The notes under the pieces: generated by a model
The model's input: the letters and a program-made list of their open reading frames with translations, nothing else
The model's database searches: none
What the model was told of the DNA's origin: nothing
Made by a program: the position numbers and the translations under genes
Origin: Frigoribacterium sp. JB110
GTDB taxonomy: Bacteria > Actinomycetota > Actinomycetes > Actinomycetales > Microbacteriaceae
Direction of reading: 5' to 3'
Length of the DNA stretch: 64,000 nt
Assembly (NCBI RefSeq): GCF_900163665.1
Contig: NZ_FUIA01000027.1
Coordinates: forward strand, 1-64,000
Part shown: positions 42,202-50,464 of the stretch, piece after piece
Layout: each line of letters starts with the position of its first letter
Position numbering within the stretch: the first letter of the stretch is position 1

Positions 42202-42813
42202 ATGACGAATAACAGGGAGCTGGACGTTCGCGCGGTCCCCAAGCCGCAGCGGCATCCTCTGATTTTCGCTGCCTTCGATGACCTCGACGTCGGTCAGGCG
42301 CTTCTGCTGACCAACGATCACGAACCGCGGCATCTGCGTGAAGAATTCGATCGGGAGCTCCCCGGCTCGTTCGGGTGGGAGTCCCTGGGTGAGACGAGCA
42401 CGGGTGCCTGGCCTGTGCGGATCGTCCGCACGACGCGGACACCGCTGCCCCGGATCGTCGTGGACACGCCGGCGCTGCTGGCAGCACTCGAGCCCGGCCA
42501 AGGTGGCTCGGTGTGGCAACTGGATCCCGCCCGCCGTGACCTCGACGCGAACATCATCGCCCTGCCGCCCGGGGACACGATCGACACGCACGACGGTCCC
42601 GACCTCGACGTGCTGCTCCACGTGCTCTCCGGCAGCGGCACGCTCGGAACCGAGACCGGTGAGATCCCACTGACACCCGGCGCGCTGCTCTGGCTCCCGG
42701 CCCGGTCCCAGCGCCGCATCGACGCCGGCGCCGACGGGCTGCGGTACTTCTCCGTCCACCATCGCAAACCGACCCTGAACATCACACCGATGCCACCGCG
42801 CACCGAAGGCTGA
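42202..42813 (+). CDS. DUF2249-cupin fusion protein
   Basis: 203 aa. The N-terminal DUF2249 (about 5-75) has ELDVRAVPKPQRHPLIFAAF, DDL, LLLTNDHEPRHL, and the FGWE motif. A cupin follows (about 95-190) with DTHDGPDLDVLLHVLSG and LLWLPARSQRRI. DUF2249 proteins are linked in many genomes with NO and anaerobic respiration genes, so a nitrosative-stress role alongside the divergent SufR-like regulator is plausible. Confidence 0.85.
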   Translation: MTNNRELDVRAVPKPQRHPLIFAAFDDLDVGQALLLTNDHEPRHLREEFDRELPGSFGWESLGETSTGAWPVRIVRTTRTPLPRIVVDTPALLAALEPGQGGSVWQLDPARRDLDANIIALPPGDTIDTHDGPDLDVLLHVLSGSGTLGTETGEIPLTPGALLWLPARSQRRIDAGADGLRYFSVHHRKPTLNITPMPPRTEG

Positions 42814-42826
42814 TCGACGCTCCTCT

Positions 42827-43612
42827 TCACTGAGCGGGGATGATCTGTCCGATCGGCTCACGCTTCTCTGCCTGGAAGCGATCCTCGGTGCGACCCCGAG
42901 CCCAGTACCCCGACAGCGACACGTGGGAACGTTCGAGGCCGCGCTCGTCGAAGAACACGCGCCGCACGGCCTTCATCGACTCACGTTCACCGTGCGCGAA
43001 GACCTCCACGTGCCCATCGCGCCAGGAAACAGCACGTACCGCGTCGGCGAGGGTCTCCTCATCGTGAGTCGAGTCCACGATCCAGCGCACCTCGAGACCG
43101 GGAGGTGCTGCGAGGTCGAGGACGGCATCCTCGGCGTCGACCTCGATGAGTGCGACGCCCACCGCATCCTCGGGCAGCGTCTCAAGGGCCGCGGCGATCG
43201 CCGGCACCGCGGACAGGTCACCGGCGAACAGGTACCAGTCGGCATCCGGATTCGGGAGATACCCGCCGCCCGGGCCGAGCAGACTCAGCACGGCACCGGG
43301 CTCGGCGACCGCGGCCCACGGCGCCGCAAGGCCCTCGGAACCGTGAACGACGAAGTCGATGTCCAGGGTCTGCGACTGTGCGTCGACGCGACGCACAGTG
43401 TAGGTGCGCGTGACCGGAAGCGACTCCGGCGGCGGCGTGGTGAACTTCAGCTTGACGTACTTATCCGTCTCCGGCCGATCCCCGAAAAGCGCGAATCCCG
43501 GACCGCCGAGCCGCACCCGCACCAGATATGGGCTCAGCCATTCGGAAGACACCACCACGAGATCGAGCGTGGGACGCGGCGGACGCGGGGACGTGCGAGA
43601 AGAGAGAGTCAC
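42827..43612 (-). CDS. Siderophore-interacting FAD/NAD(P)H protein (ferric-siderophore reductase)
   Basis: 261 aa from a GTG. An N-terminal FAD-binding beta barrel has LSPYLVRVRLGG and TRTYTVRRVD (the RxYS/T motif); DIDFVVHG and GPGGGY follow; and the C-terminal SIP lobe has LFAGDLSAVPAI and the YWARGRTED end motif. These enzymes reduce Fe(III)-siderophores in the cytosol to free iron. An iron box lies about 40 bp upstream, shared with the divergent FprA-like gene. Confidence 0.93.
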   Translation of the reverse strand: MTLSSRTSPRPPRPTLDLVVVSSEWLSPYLVRVRLGGPGFALFGDRPETDKYVKLKFTTPPPESLPVTRTYTVRRVDAQSQTLDIDFVVHGSEGLAAPWAAVAEPGAVLSLLGPGGGYLPNPDADWYLFAGDLSAVPAIAAALETLPEDAVGVALIEVDAEDAVLDLAAPPGLEVRWIVDSTHDEETLADAVRAVSWRDGHVEVFAHGERESMKAVRRVFFDERGLERSHVSLSGYWARGRTEDRFQAEKREPIGQIIPAQ

Positions 43613-43652
43613 GTTATCGAGGTACCTTTCGGACGACCACTCTGAGCAAATG

Positions 43653-43671
43653 TTAGGGTTGCCTTACCTAT
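43653..43671. promoter_or_regulatory. Iron box (DtxR/IdeR-type)
   Basis: TTAGGGTTGCCTTACCTAT matches the known 19-bp consensus TTAGGTTAGSCTAACCTAA at about 15 positions. It lies between the siderophore-interacting gene and the ferredoxin reductase gene, so iron-replete repression of one or both is expected. Confidence 0.75.
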
Positions 43672-43753
43672 CCTAGTGTCGGCCTCGGGGAGTGGGGCCG
43701 TCCGACCACGTGCCGCTTGAAGCAGCATGATCCTCGCGGAGAAAGACGACGAT

Positions 43754-45148
43754 ATGAGAGACCTGCGTGTTGCGGTGATCGGGGCCGGCCCTGCTGGCAT
43801 CTATGCCGCCGACATCCTGACGACGAATCATGAGAGCGCGAGCGTCGATATCATCGAACGCCTTCCCGCTCCTTACGGCCTCGTTCGCTATGGCGTCGCC
43901 CCCGACCATCCGCGCATCAAGGAGATCATCAAGGCGCTGCTCAGGATCCTCGAGAAGCCGAGGATCCGCTTCATCGGCAACGTCGACTACGGCACGGACC
44001 TCACTCTTGACGAGTTGCGCATGTTCTACGACGCCGTCATCTTCGCAACCGGCGCGATGGACGACCGTCGCCTGGACATCCCGGGAATCGATCTGCCCGG
44101 CAGTCACGGGGCCGCCGACTTCGTCTCCTGGTACGACGCCCACCCGGACGTGCCGCGCGAGTGGGCGCTCGATGCTGAGCAGATCGCTGTGATCGGGGCC
44201 GGCAATGTTGCCCTCGACGTGGCTCGGATGCTCGCCAAGACCGCGGATGAGCAGCTCGTCACCGAGATTCCGGCGAACGTGTACGAGGGGCTGAAGGCGA
44301 ACCGCGTGAGCGATGTTCACGTGTTCGCTCGGAGAGGTCCGGCGCAGATCAAGTTCACTCCGTTGGAGTTGCGTGAGCTGGCGCACTCTCCGAACGTCGA
44401 TGTCGTCGTCCACCCCGAGGGTTTCGAGATCGATGAAGCCAGCGAGCAGGCGATCCATGCGAGTCGTCAGACCAAGCAGGTCGTCAACACGCTCCTGGGG
44501 TGGATCGACAACCTGCCGAGCACCAAGCCGCGTCGCATCCACATCCACTTCTGCGAAGCCCCTGTCGCCGTTCTCGGCACCGACCGCGTCACCGGGCTGC
44601 GCACCGAGCGCACCGAGCTCACCGGTGACGGCAACGTCCGCGGCACGGGGATCATCACCGATTGGCCCGTCCAGGCGGTGTATCGCGCGGTCGGCTACCT
44701 CTCCTCACCTGTGCCGGGTGTGCCGTTCGACCACGTCGACGGGGTCATCCCCAACGTGGCCGGCCGCGTGCTCGATGCCCAGGGTGCACCGCTGCCGGCG
44801 ACATATGTGACCGGGTGGATCAAACGCGGACCCGTCGGACTCATCGGACACACCAAGTCCGACGCGTCTGAGACCATCGACTGCCTCCTCGCCGACCTTG
44901 ACGCCCTCCCGACCGCCGCGTCGACCGACCCGGACTCCGTGCTCGCCTACCTCACGGGCAAAGGCATCGAGCACACGAACACCCACGGGTGGGAGCGACT
45001 CGACGCGCACGAGACTTCCCTCGGTGAGCATGCAGGACGCCCCCGGATCAAGATCGTCGAGCGCGACGAGATGGTCGAGTTCTCCCGCGACACCCCGTAC
45101 TCGAGGGAGAACTCACCGGCGCAGGTCGGCCAGAAGGCGCACGCATGA
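43754..45148 (+). CDS. FprA-like ferredoxin/adrenodoxin-NADP reductase
   Basis: 464 aa from the ATG at 43754, which gives the FprA-like N-terminus just before the FAD motif; ATG 43727 would add nine residues. FAD motif VIGAGPAGIYAADIL, then APYGLVRYGVAPDHP, and NADP motif VIGAGNVALDVARML, followed by ARRGPAQIKFT; the C-terminus has GWIKRGPVGLIG. It passes NADPH electrons to ferredoxin or other acceptors. Divergent from the siderophore reductase with an iron box in the gap, so probably iron-regulated. Confidence 0.92.
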   Translation: MRDLRVAVIGAGPAGIYAADILTTNHESASVDIIERLPAPYGLVRYGVAPDHPRIKEIIKALLRILEKPRIRFIGNVDYGTDLTLDELRMFYDAVIFATGAMDDRRLDIPGIDLPGSHGAADFVSWYDAHPDVPREWALDAEQIAVIGAGNVALDVARMLAKTADEQLVTEIPANVYEGLKANRVSDVHVFARRGPAQIKFTPLELRELAHSPNVDVVVHPEGFEIDEASEQAIHASRQTKQVVNTLLGWIDNLPSTKPRRIHIHFCEAPVAVLGTDRVTGLRTERTELTGDGNVRGTGIITDWPVQAVYRAVGYLSSPVPGVPFDHVDGVIPNVAGRVLDAQGAPLPATYVTGWIKRGPVGLIGHTKSDASETIDCLLADLDALPTAASTDPDSVLAYLTGKGIEHTNTHGWERLDAHETSLGEHAGRPRIKIVERDEMVEFSRDTPYSRENSPAQVGQKAHA

Positions 45149-45180
45149 TCGGGTAGCCCGCGCGGCGTGCCGACAACTCG

Positions 45181-45849
45181 CTAGTCTGCGGGTTCCCACA
45201 CCGCAGTGAGGATATGGCGGTCGTGGATCGCCCATCGCCCGGTGAACTGGTCGATGGTGCGGGTGCCGGCGGTCGGACCGGGGACGAGGAGTCGTCCGGT
45301 GAATGTGCCCGATTCGGGGTCGATAGCGAGTTCGCATTCGGTGAAGTCGAGCCAGGCGTGCGCGAGGGGGAACCAGGCCTTGTAGATGCTCTCCTTCGCG
45401 CTGAACAGCAGCCGGTCCCATGCGATGCCTGGAACGGCGACGGCGAGCCGTGCGAGCAGGTGCGGCTCATCGCCGACGGTGACCAGCTCGGCCACGCCGT
45501 CCGGGAGCGGCTCGTGGGTCTCGGCGTCGATACCGAGGGTCAGGATGTCCGCGGCTCGTGCGACGGCAGCGGCGCGGTAGCCGTCGCAATGGGTGAGACT
45601 TCCCACCACTCCCCCGGGCCAGAGCGGCTCACGGTTCGGACCGGGCAGGATCGGCACCGACGGGTGACCGAGGCGGCTCAGGGCGCGGCGGGCGCAGTCT
45701 CGGACCGTAGCGAACTCGGCGCGTCGCCGGGGCACGGCGCCGGCGACGGCCGAGAGCTCGCCCGGCAACAGCACGCTATCCGGCGCGTCGGCCGTCGTCT
45801 GTTCGATCTCGACGACGGCGGGCAGCAGTACTCCGAGCCCGGCGGTCAC
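45181..45849 (-). CDS. 4'-phosphopantetheinyl transferase (EntD/Npt type)
   Basis: 222 aa from GTG 45849, overlapping the metallophosphoesterase stop by 4 nt. The Sfp-superfamily motifs are GSLTHCDGY, LGIDAETHEPLPDGV and FSAKESIYKAW (Mg-binding Asp/Glu and the KES-K catalytic segment). It would load the phosphopantetheine arm on the T domains of the NRPS encoded upstream in the same leftward gene string. Confidence 0.92.
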   Translation of the reverse strand: MTAGLGVLLPAVVEIEQTTADAPDSVLLPGELSAVAGAVPRRRAEFATVRDCARRALSRLGHPSVPILPGPNREPLWPGGVVGSLTHCDGYRAAAVARAADILTLGIDAETHEPLPDGVAELVTVGDEPHLLARLAVAVPGIAWDRLLFSAKESIYKAWFPLAHAWLDFTECELAIDPESGTFTGRLLVPGPTAGTRTIDQFTGRWAIHDRHILTAVWEPAD

Positions 45850-46682
45850 GTTCCCGCTTCCCCTCCGAGGACGCGGACCACGCGGCGCGGGAACGCACCC
45901 GGCCGGTCCCATTCGTGGGGGTAGCCGAGAGAGACCTCGTGATGCGGGATGCCGTCGATCTGATCGGTGGCGGGGATGTGCAGATGCCCGTACACGACCG
46001 CCTCGGCGCGGTAGCGGACCGGCCAGTCGGCGGTGCGCTCTGTTCCGCACCAGAGTGCGAACTCCGGGTATCGCAAGCGCCGTGTGGGTTCGCGCACGAG
46101 CGGCCAATGGTTCACCAGAACGGTGCGGGCGTCCGGGGGCAGCGCGTCCAGTCGCGTCCGAGTGTGCTCGATGCGGGCGGCGGACCACGCCTCCCGGGTG
46201 GGGTAGGGGTCGGGGTGCAGGAGCAGCTCGTCGGTACAGATCACGCCGGCTGCTTCCGCGACCGCGAGAGCATCGTCCTTCGACTGCGTGCCCGACGGCC
46301 GGAACGTGTAGTCGTACAGGACGAACAGCGGAGCGACCACGACCGGGCCGCGGTCGCTCGCCCAGGTCGGGTAGGGATCTTCGGGGGTGATCACGCCGAT
46401 GTCGCGGAGAGCGGCGACCAGCCGCAGATAGCGGGCGACGCCGCGGGCGGTCCCCGGCTCGCCGGGAAGGGTCCACAGGTCGTGGTTGCCGGGCACCCAG
46501 ATGACGATGTCGAAGCATTCCCGGAGGGTGCGCAGAGTAGACACGATCTGGTCGAACCGTTCCGCGACATCGCCGGCGACGATGAGCCAGTCACCGGGAT
46601 GCTGCGGTCGGATGTCGTCGACGAAAGGCTGATTCTCGGGATAGCTGACGTGCAAGTCGCTGACGGCCCACAAGTTCGGCAT
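45846..46682 (-). CDS. Metallophosphoesterase
   Basis: 278 aa from the ATG at 46682, which follows GGGAGG by 4 nt. Two-metal calcineurin-like motifs are all visible: VSDLHVSYPEN (DxH), VAGDVAERFD, VPGNHDLW, VNHWPL and YGHLH. A metallophosphoesterase overlapping a phosphopantetheinyl transferase is a recurring pair in actinobacteria. Its substrate is not known; coupling suggests a role with the PPTase (for instance release of the 3',5'-ADP product), which is conjecture. Confidence 0.9.
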   Translation of the reverse strand: MPNLWAVSDLHVSYPENQPFVDDIRPQHPGDWLIVAGDVAERFDQIVSTLRTLRECFDIVIWVPGNHDLWTLPGEPGTARGVARYLRLVAALRDIGVITPEDPYPTWASDRGPVVVAPLFVLYDYTFRPSGTQSKDDALAVAEAAGVICTDELLLHPDPYPTREAWSAARIEHTRTRLDALPPDARTVLVNHWPLVREPTRRLRYPEFALWCGTERTADWPVRYRAEAVVYGHLHIPATDQIDGIPHHEVSLGYPHEWDRPGAFPRRVVRVLGGEAGT

Positions 46683-46737
46683 ACGTCCTCCCCCACCCGT
46701 CACCCTCGTCCCCGCATCGCGCCCAAGAGATGTGCCA

Positions 46738-48229
46738 TCAGTAGCGGTAGTGGTCGAGCTTGTACGGACCATCGACGGGCACGCCGATGTAGGCGGCCTG
46801 CTCGGTGGTGAGCTCGGTCAGCTGCACGCCGAGCGAGGCGAGGTGCAGGCGTGCGACCTTCTCGTCGAGGATCTTCGGCAGCGTGTGCACGCCCACGGGG
46901 TAGTCCGCCGGTTTGGTGAACAGCTCCACCTGGGCGAGGACCTGATTGGTGAACGAGGCGCTCATCACGAACGACGGATGCCCGGTCGCGTTGCCGAGGT
47001 TGAGCAGGCGCCCCTCGCCGAGAACGAGCACGCTGCGACCGGTGGGCAGTCGCCACTCGTGCACCTGCGGCTTGATCTCGATTCTCTCGGCTCCGGGAAA
47101 CCGACTCGAGTCCGGCGAGGTCGATCTCGTCGTCGAAGTGCCCGACGTTGCCGACGATCGCCAGGTGCTTCAACGCGAGCAGGTGCTCGACGGTCACGAC
47201 GCGGGTATTGCCGGTGCCGGTGACAACGATGTCGACGTCGCCGGCGACCGATTCCAGACGTGCGACCTGGTATCCGTCCATCGTCGCTTGCAGTGCGCAG
47301 ATCGGGTCGATTTCGCCGACGATCACCCGGGCGCCCTGCCCGCGCAGCGCTTCCGCGGCGCCCTTGCCGACATCGCCGTATCCGGCGACGAACGCGACCT
47401 TGCCGCCGATGAGCACATCGGTGGCGCGGTTGATGCCGTCGGGCAGCGAATGGCGGATGCCGTACTTGTTGTCGAACTTCGATTTCGTGACCGAGTCGTT
47501 GACGTTGATCCCCGGGAACAGCAGCCTGCCCTGTGCGTGCAGCTGATAGAGACGGTGCACGCCGGTCGTGGTCTCCTCGGTGACCCCGATGAGCCCGTCC
47601 GCGATGCGGGTGAAGCGGTGCGGATCGCGGGCGAGACTGGCCCCCAGCGTGTCGAGGAGAACCCGGTACTCGGCGGAGTCGTCGCTCGCGGGCTCTGGCA
47701 CGACGCCGACCGCTTCGAACTCGACGCCCTTGTGGACCAGCGCGGTCGCGTCCCCGCCGTCGTCGAGGATGAGGTTCGGACCGCCTGCGCCCTCCGCCGA
47801 CCAGTCGAAGATCCGGTCGGCAAGCTGCCAGCACTCCTCGAGCGTCTCTCCTTTGAACGCGAACACGGGTATGCCCGAGGAATCGTCCACGCTGCCCGCG
47901 GGCCCGACGGCGACGGCCGCGGCGGCCTCGTCCTGGGTGGAGAAGATGTTGCAGCTGGCCCACCGCACCCGGGCTCCCAGCGCCACCAGGGTCTCGATGA
48001 GGACGGCCGTCTGCACGGTCATGTGCAGCGAGCCCGCGATCCGGGCGCCGGCGAGCGGCTGCACCGGGCCGAGCTCCTCGCGCAGCGCCATCAGTCCTGG
48101 CATCTCGTTCTCGGCGAGACGGATCTGATGCCGGCCCGCCTCGGCGAGGGAGAGATCGGCGACGACGTGGTCCAGCGGGTCCGACCCGGGGCGTGCGGAT
48201 CGGGATGCGGTGGTGTCAGTGGTACCCAT
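46738..48229 (-). pseudogene. ahcY: Adenosylhomocysteinase, frameshifted
   Basis: The gene would encode about 496 aa, the normal actinobacterial length, but one extra base at about 47101-47102 (CC on the plus strand) breaks the frame. Before it the frame runs from ATG 48229 through [27 protein letters not shown] and the NAD motif [15 protein letters not shown] to [10 protein letters not shown]. After it, in the next frame, [19 protein letters not shown] continues to the proper end LDHYRY at 46738. The enzyme cleaves S-adenosylhomocysteine. Either the gene is dead in this strain or the base is a sequencing error. It lies 28 bp after metK in the NRPS operon. Confidence 0.88.
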
Positions 48230-48257
48230 GCTGTTCACACCCTCCACTTTGCGCGCA

Positions 48258-49460
48258 TCACAGCTCGCCCCTGACGCCCGCGGCACGCCGGAGTTCCTCG
48301 ACGCGTGTGGTGCGCTCCCAAGTGAAGTCCGGCAGCTCGCGTCCGAAATGCCCGTACGTCGCCGTCTGTGCGTAGATGGGGCGCAACAGGTCGAGCTCAG
48401 CGATGATCGCGCCCGGACGCAGGTCGAACACCTTCGAGATCGCACGTGTGATGACGTCGTCGGGCACGCACCCCGTACCGAACGACTCCACATACAGTCC
48501 CACGGGATTGGCCTTGCCGATCGCGTAGGCCACCTGCACCTCGACCCGCTCGGCGAGGCCCGCAGCGACTACGTTCTTCGCGACCCACCGCAGAGCGTAC
48601 GCCGCCGAACGGTCGACCTTCGAGGGGTCCTTGCCGCTGAAGGCTCCGCCGCCGTGACGGGACGCGCCGCCGTAGGTGTCGATGATGATCTTGCGGCCAG
48701 TGAGGCCCGCATCGCCCTTCGGCCCGCCGATGACGAAGGGGCCCGCGGGGTTGATGTACAGTTTCACGTCCGCATGGTCCAGGGCCGTCCGACCGAGGAC
48801 GGGGCGGATGACCCTCTCCTCGATCTCGTGCCGGAGTTCCTCCTGCGACGTGCCCGGGTGATGCTGTGTCGACAGGACGACTGCTTCGACCGTCTTCGGG
48901 CGGAATCCTTCGTAGCCCAAGGTCACCTGGGTCTTGCCGTCAGGGCGCAGGAAGGGCAGGTCGCCGTTGCGACGCACCTCGGCAAGACGTTCGGCGAGCC
49001 GATGCGCCGTCCACGCGGCCATCGGCATGAGCTCGGGCGTCTCGTTCGTCGCGAAGCCGAACATGATGCCCTGGTCGCCGGCACCCAGCAGGTCGAGCCG
49101 GTCGACGGAGTCGCCCTCGCGCTGCTCCAGCGCCCGGTCGACGCCGTGCGAGATATCGGCGGACTGCTCCCCCACCGAGACGCTCACGCCGCACGAGTCG
49201 CCGTCGAATCCCATCTCGCTCGAGGTGTACCCGATGCGGTTGATGACACCGCGCACGATCGCGGGAATCTCCACATACCCGTCGGTGCGGATCTCCCCGG
49301 CCACCTGCACGAGACCTGTCGTGACGAGGGTCTCCACAGCGACACGGCTGTTGCGGTCGGTATGCAGCAGCCCGTCGAGGATGCTGTCGGAGATCTGATC
49401 GCAGATCTTGTCCGGGTGGCCTTCCGTGACCGACTCGGAAGTGAACAGACGCAAACTCAT
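48258..49460 (-). CDS. metK: S-adenosylmethionine synthetase
   Basis: 400 aa from the ATG at 49460. Full-length family member with [20 protein letters not shown] (ATP site), [26 protein letters not shown] (loop) and IGKANPVG. It makes S-adenosylmethionine from methionine and ATP. Its place between an NRPS-linked hydrolase and sahH on one strand suggests a dedicated copy serving SAM-dependent steps of the cluster, rather than the housekeeping copy; the window does not show whether another exists. Confidence 0.95.
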   Translation of the reverse strand: MSLRLFTSESVTEGHPDKICDQISDSILDGLLHTDRNSRVAVETLVTTGLVQVAGEIRTDGYVEIPAIVRGVINRIGYTSSEMGFDGDSCGVSVSVGEQSADISHGVDRALEQREGDSVDRLDLLGAGDQGIMFGFATNETPELMPMAAWTAHRLAERLAEVRRNGDLPFLRPDGKTQVTLGYEGFRPKTVEAVVLSTQHHPGTSQEELRHEIEERVIRPVLGRTALDHADVKLYINPAGPFVIGGPKGDAGLTGRKIIIDTYGGASRHGGGAFSGKDPSKVDRSAAYALRWVAKNVVAAGLAERVEVQVAYAIGKANPVGLYVESFGTGCVPDDVITRAISKVFDLRPGAIIAELDLLRPIYAQTATYGHFGRELPDFTWERTTRVEELRRAAGVRGEL

Positions 49461-49507
49461 CACACTCTCCTGTTGAATCGAGATATCGCTCGGCGCGCCG
49501 CGCGCGA

Positions 49508-50353
49508 CTAGCTGACCGGCTGCTGCTGGTCGGGTTCGGCGAGGAAATCGAGCAGGAGGCGGTTCACCAGCTCGGGCTGCTCGAGGTAGCCGAAGTGCCC
49601 GGCGTCGGGCACTTCCACATACTGGGCGGACGGGACTACGTCGGCGAGCTCACGGCCGAGGTAGGCGGGGATCACCAGATCGTCCGCGAAGCTCATCACA
49701 AGCAGCGGCCCGGTGATGGTCCGGTATACGTCGGTGCGATCGCCGAGCCGGTCCGAAGCACCGAGCTGCCCGCGCTCCCCCGATGGCATCGGGTCGGCTG
49801 AGTACTCCAACACCGCCAGCCAGTCACGCGTCTTCTCCTCGTCACGCAACGTCGCAGGCGACAGATTCAGGAGCGCGTCCACCGCAGCCTTGTATGTCTT
49901 CGGAAGCTCGACGGACTGGTCGAACAGCTCTTGCTCCCCCCGTGTCAGCAGCTCGCCAACGTCGTCTATGCGGGTGTGACCGGCCATCGCCACAACCCGG
50001 CGCACGAGGTCAGGGCGGGCGAGGGCGAGCTCCTGGACGACTCTCGCGCCCAGCGACGTGCCGATCACATGGGCCGGGGCGCCGAAGTGCTCGATCAGGA
50101 CGGCGAGGTCGTCGACGAGCTCTGAGACGCTGATGTCCGGACAATACGTATCGGTCTGCCCGGGGACGGGGCTCATGCCGCGACTGTCGTAGGTGATCAC
50201 TCGGTAGCCTGCGGTGACGAGGGCGGGCACCTGGTGCAGGCTCCACACGTTGCCTTTCGCCCCCGTGCCCATCACCAGCACGACGAGCGGATCGCTGGCG
50301 GCGCCGTATTCGTCGTAGTGCAGGGCGATTCCGTTCACGGACAGTGTCGGCAT
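49508..50353 (-). CDS. Alpha/beta hydrolase
   Basis: 281 aa; ATG with GGAG 6 nt upstream. Catalytic triad: nucleophile Ser in GTSLGARVV, Asp in SFADDLVIP, and His in [11 protein letters not shown]. The oxyanion region is [10 protein letters not shown]. No signal peptide. It lies directly after the NRPS and the 27-codon ORF, so an accessory (type II-like) thioesterase, product esterase or tailoring role is likely, but the fold alone does not say which. Confidence 0.9.
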   Translation of the reverse strand: MPTLSVNGIALHYDEYGAASDPLVVLVMGTGAKGNVWSLHQVPALVTAGYRVITYDSRGMSPVPGQTDTYCPDISVSELVDDLAVLIEHFGAPAHVIGTSLGARVVQELALARPDLVRRVVAMAGHTRIDDVGELLTRGEQELFDQSVELPKTYKAAVDALLNLSPATLRDEEKTRDWLAVLEYSADPMPSGERGQLGASDRLGDRTDVYRTITGPLLVMSFADDLVIPAYLGRELADVVPSAQYVEVPDAGHFGYLEQPELVNRLLLDFLAEPDQQQPVS

Positions 50354-50380
50354 GGGTGTCTCCGTCGCGGGTTTCCAGCG

Positions 50381-50464
50381 TCAGGCAATGGTGTGTCGGC
50401 CGACCGCAACGGCGTTCGACGACGTCTCCTCGTATTCGTTGGAGTCCGGCAAGATCGCGCTCAT
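50381..50464 (-). CDS. 27-aa small ORF translationally coupled to the NRPS
   Basis: The ATG (50464) overlaps the NRPS stop as ATGA and follows GGAG by 6 nt, a good ribosome binding site. The peptide starts MSAILPDSNEYEET and ends VAVGRHTIA. It is acidic in its first half and has no cysteine. The alpha/beta hydrolase gene starts 27 bp after its stop. It is too short for family assignment. Options: a small accessory protein, a precursor or tag peptide, or a by-product of coupling. Confidence 0.45.
   Translation of the reverse strand: MSAILPDSNEYEETSSNAVAVGRHTIA

Noticed and set aside
49461-49507. SAM or SAH riboswitch before metK
   Set aside because: Only 47 bp between the hydrolase-side stop and metK on the correct side of the operon, with no conserved riboswitch core or terminator visible.
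46946-49511. Long plus-strand frames opposite sahH and metK
   Set aside because: Antisense to conserved enzymes; composition is that of GC-rich shadow frames and no family is recognisable.
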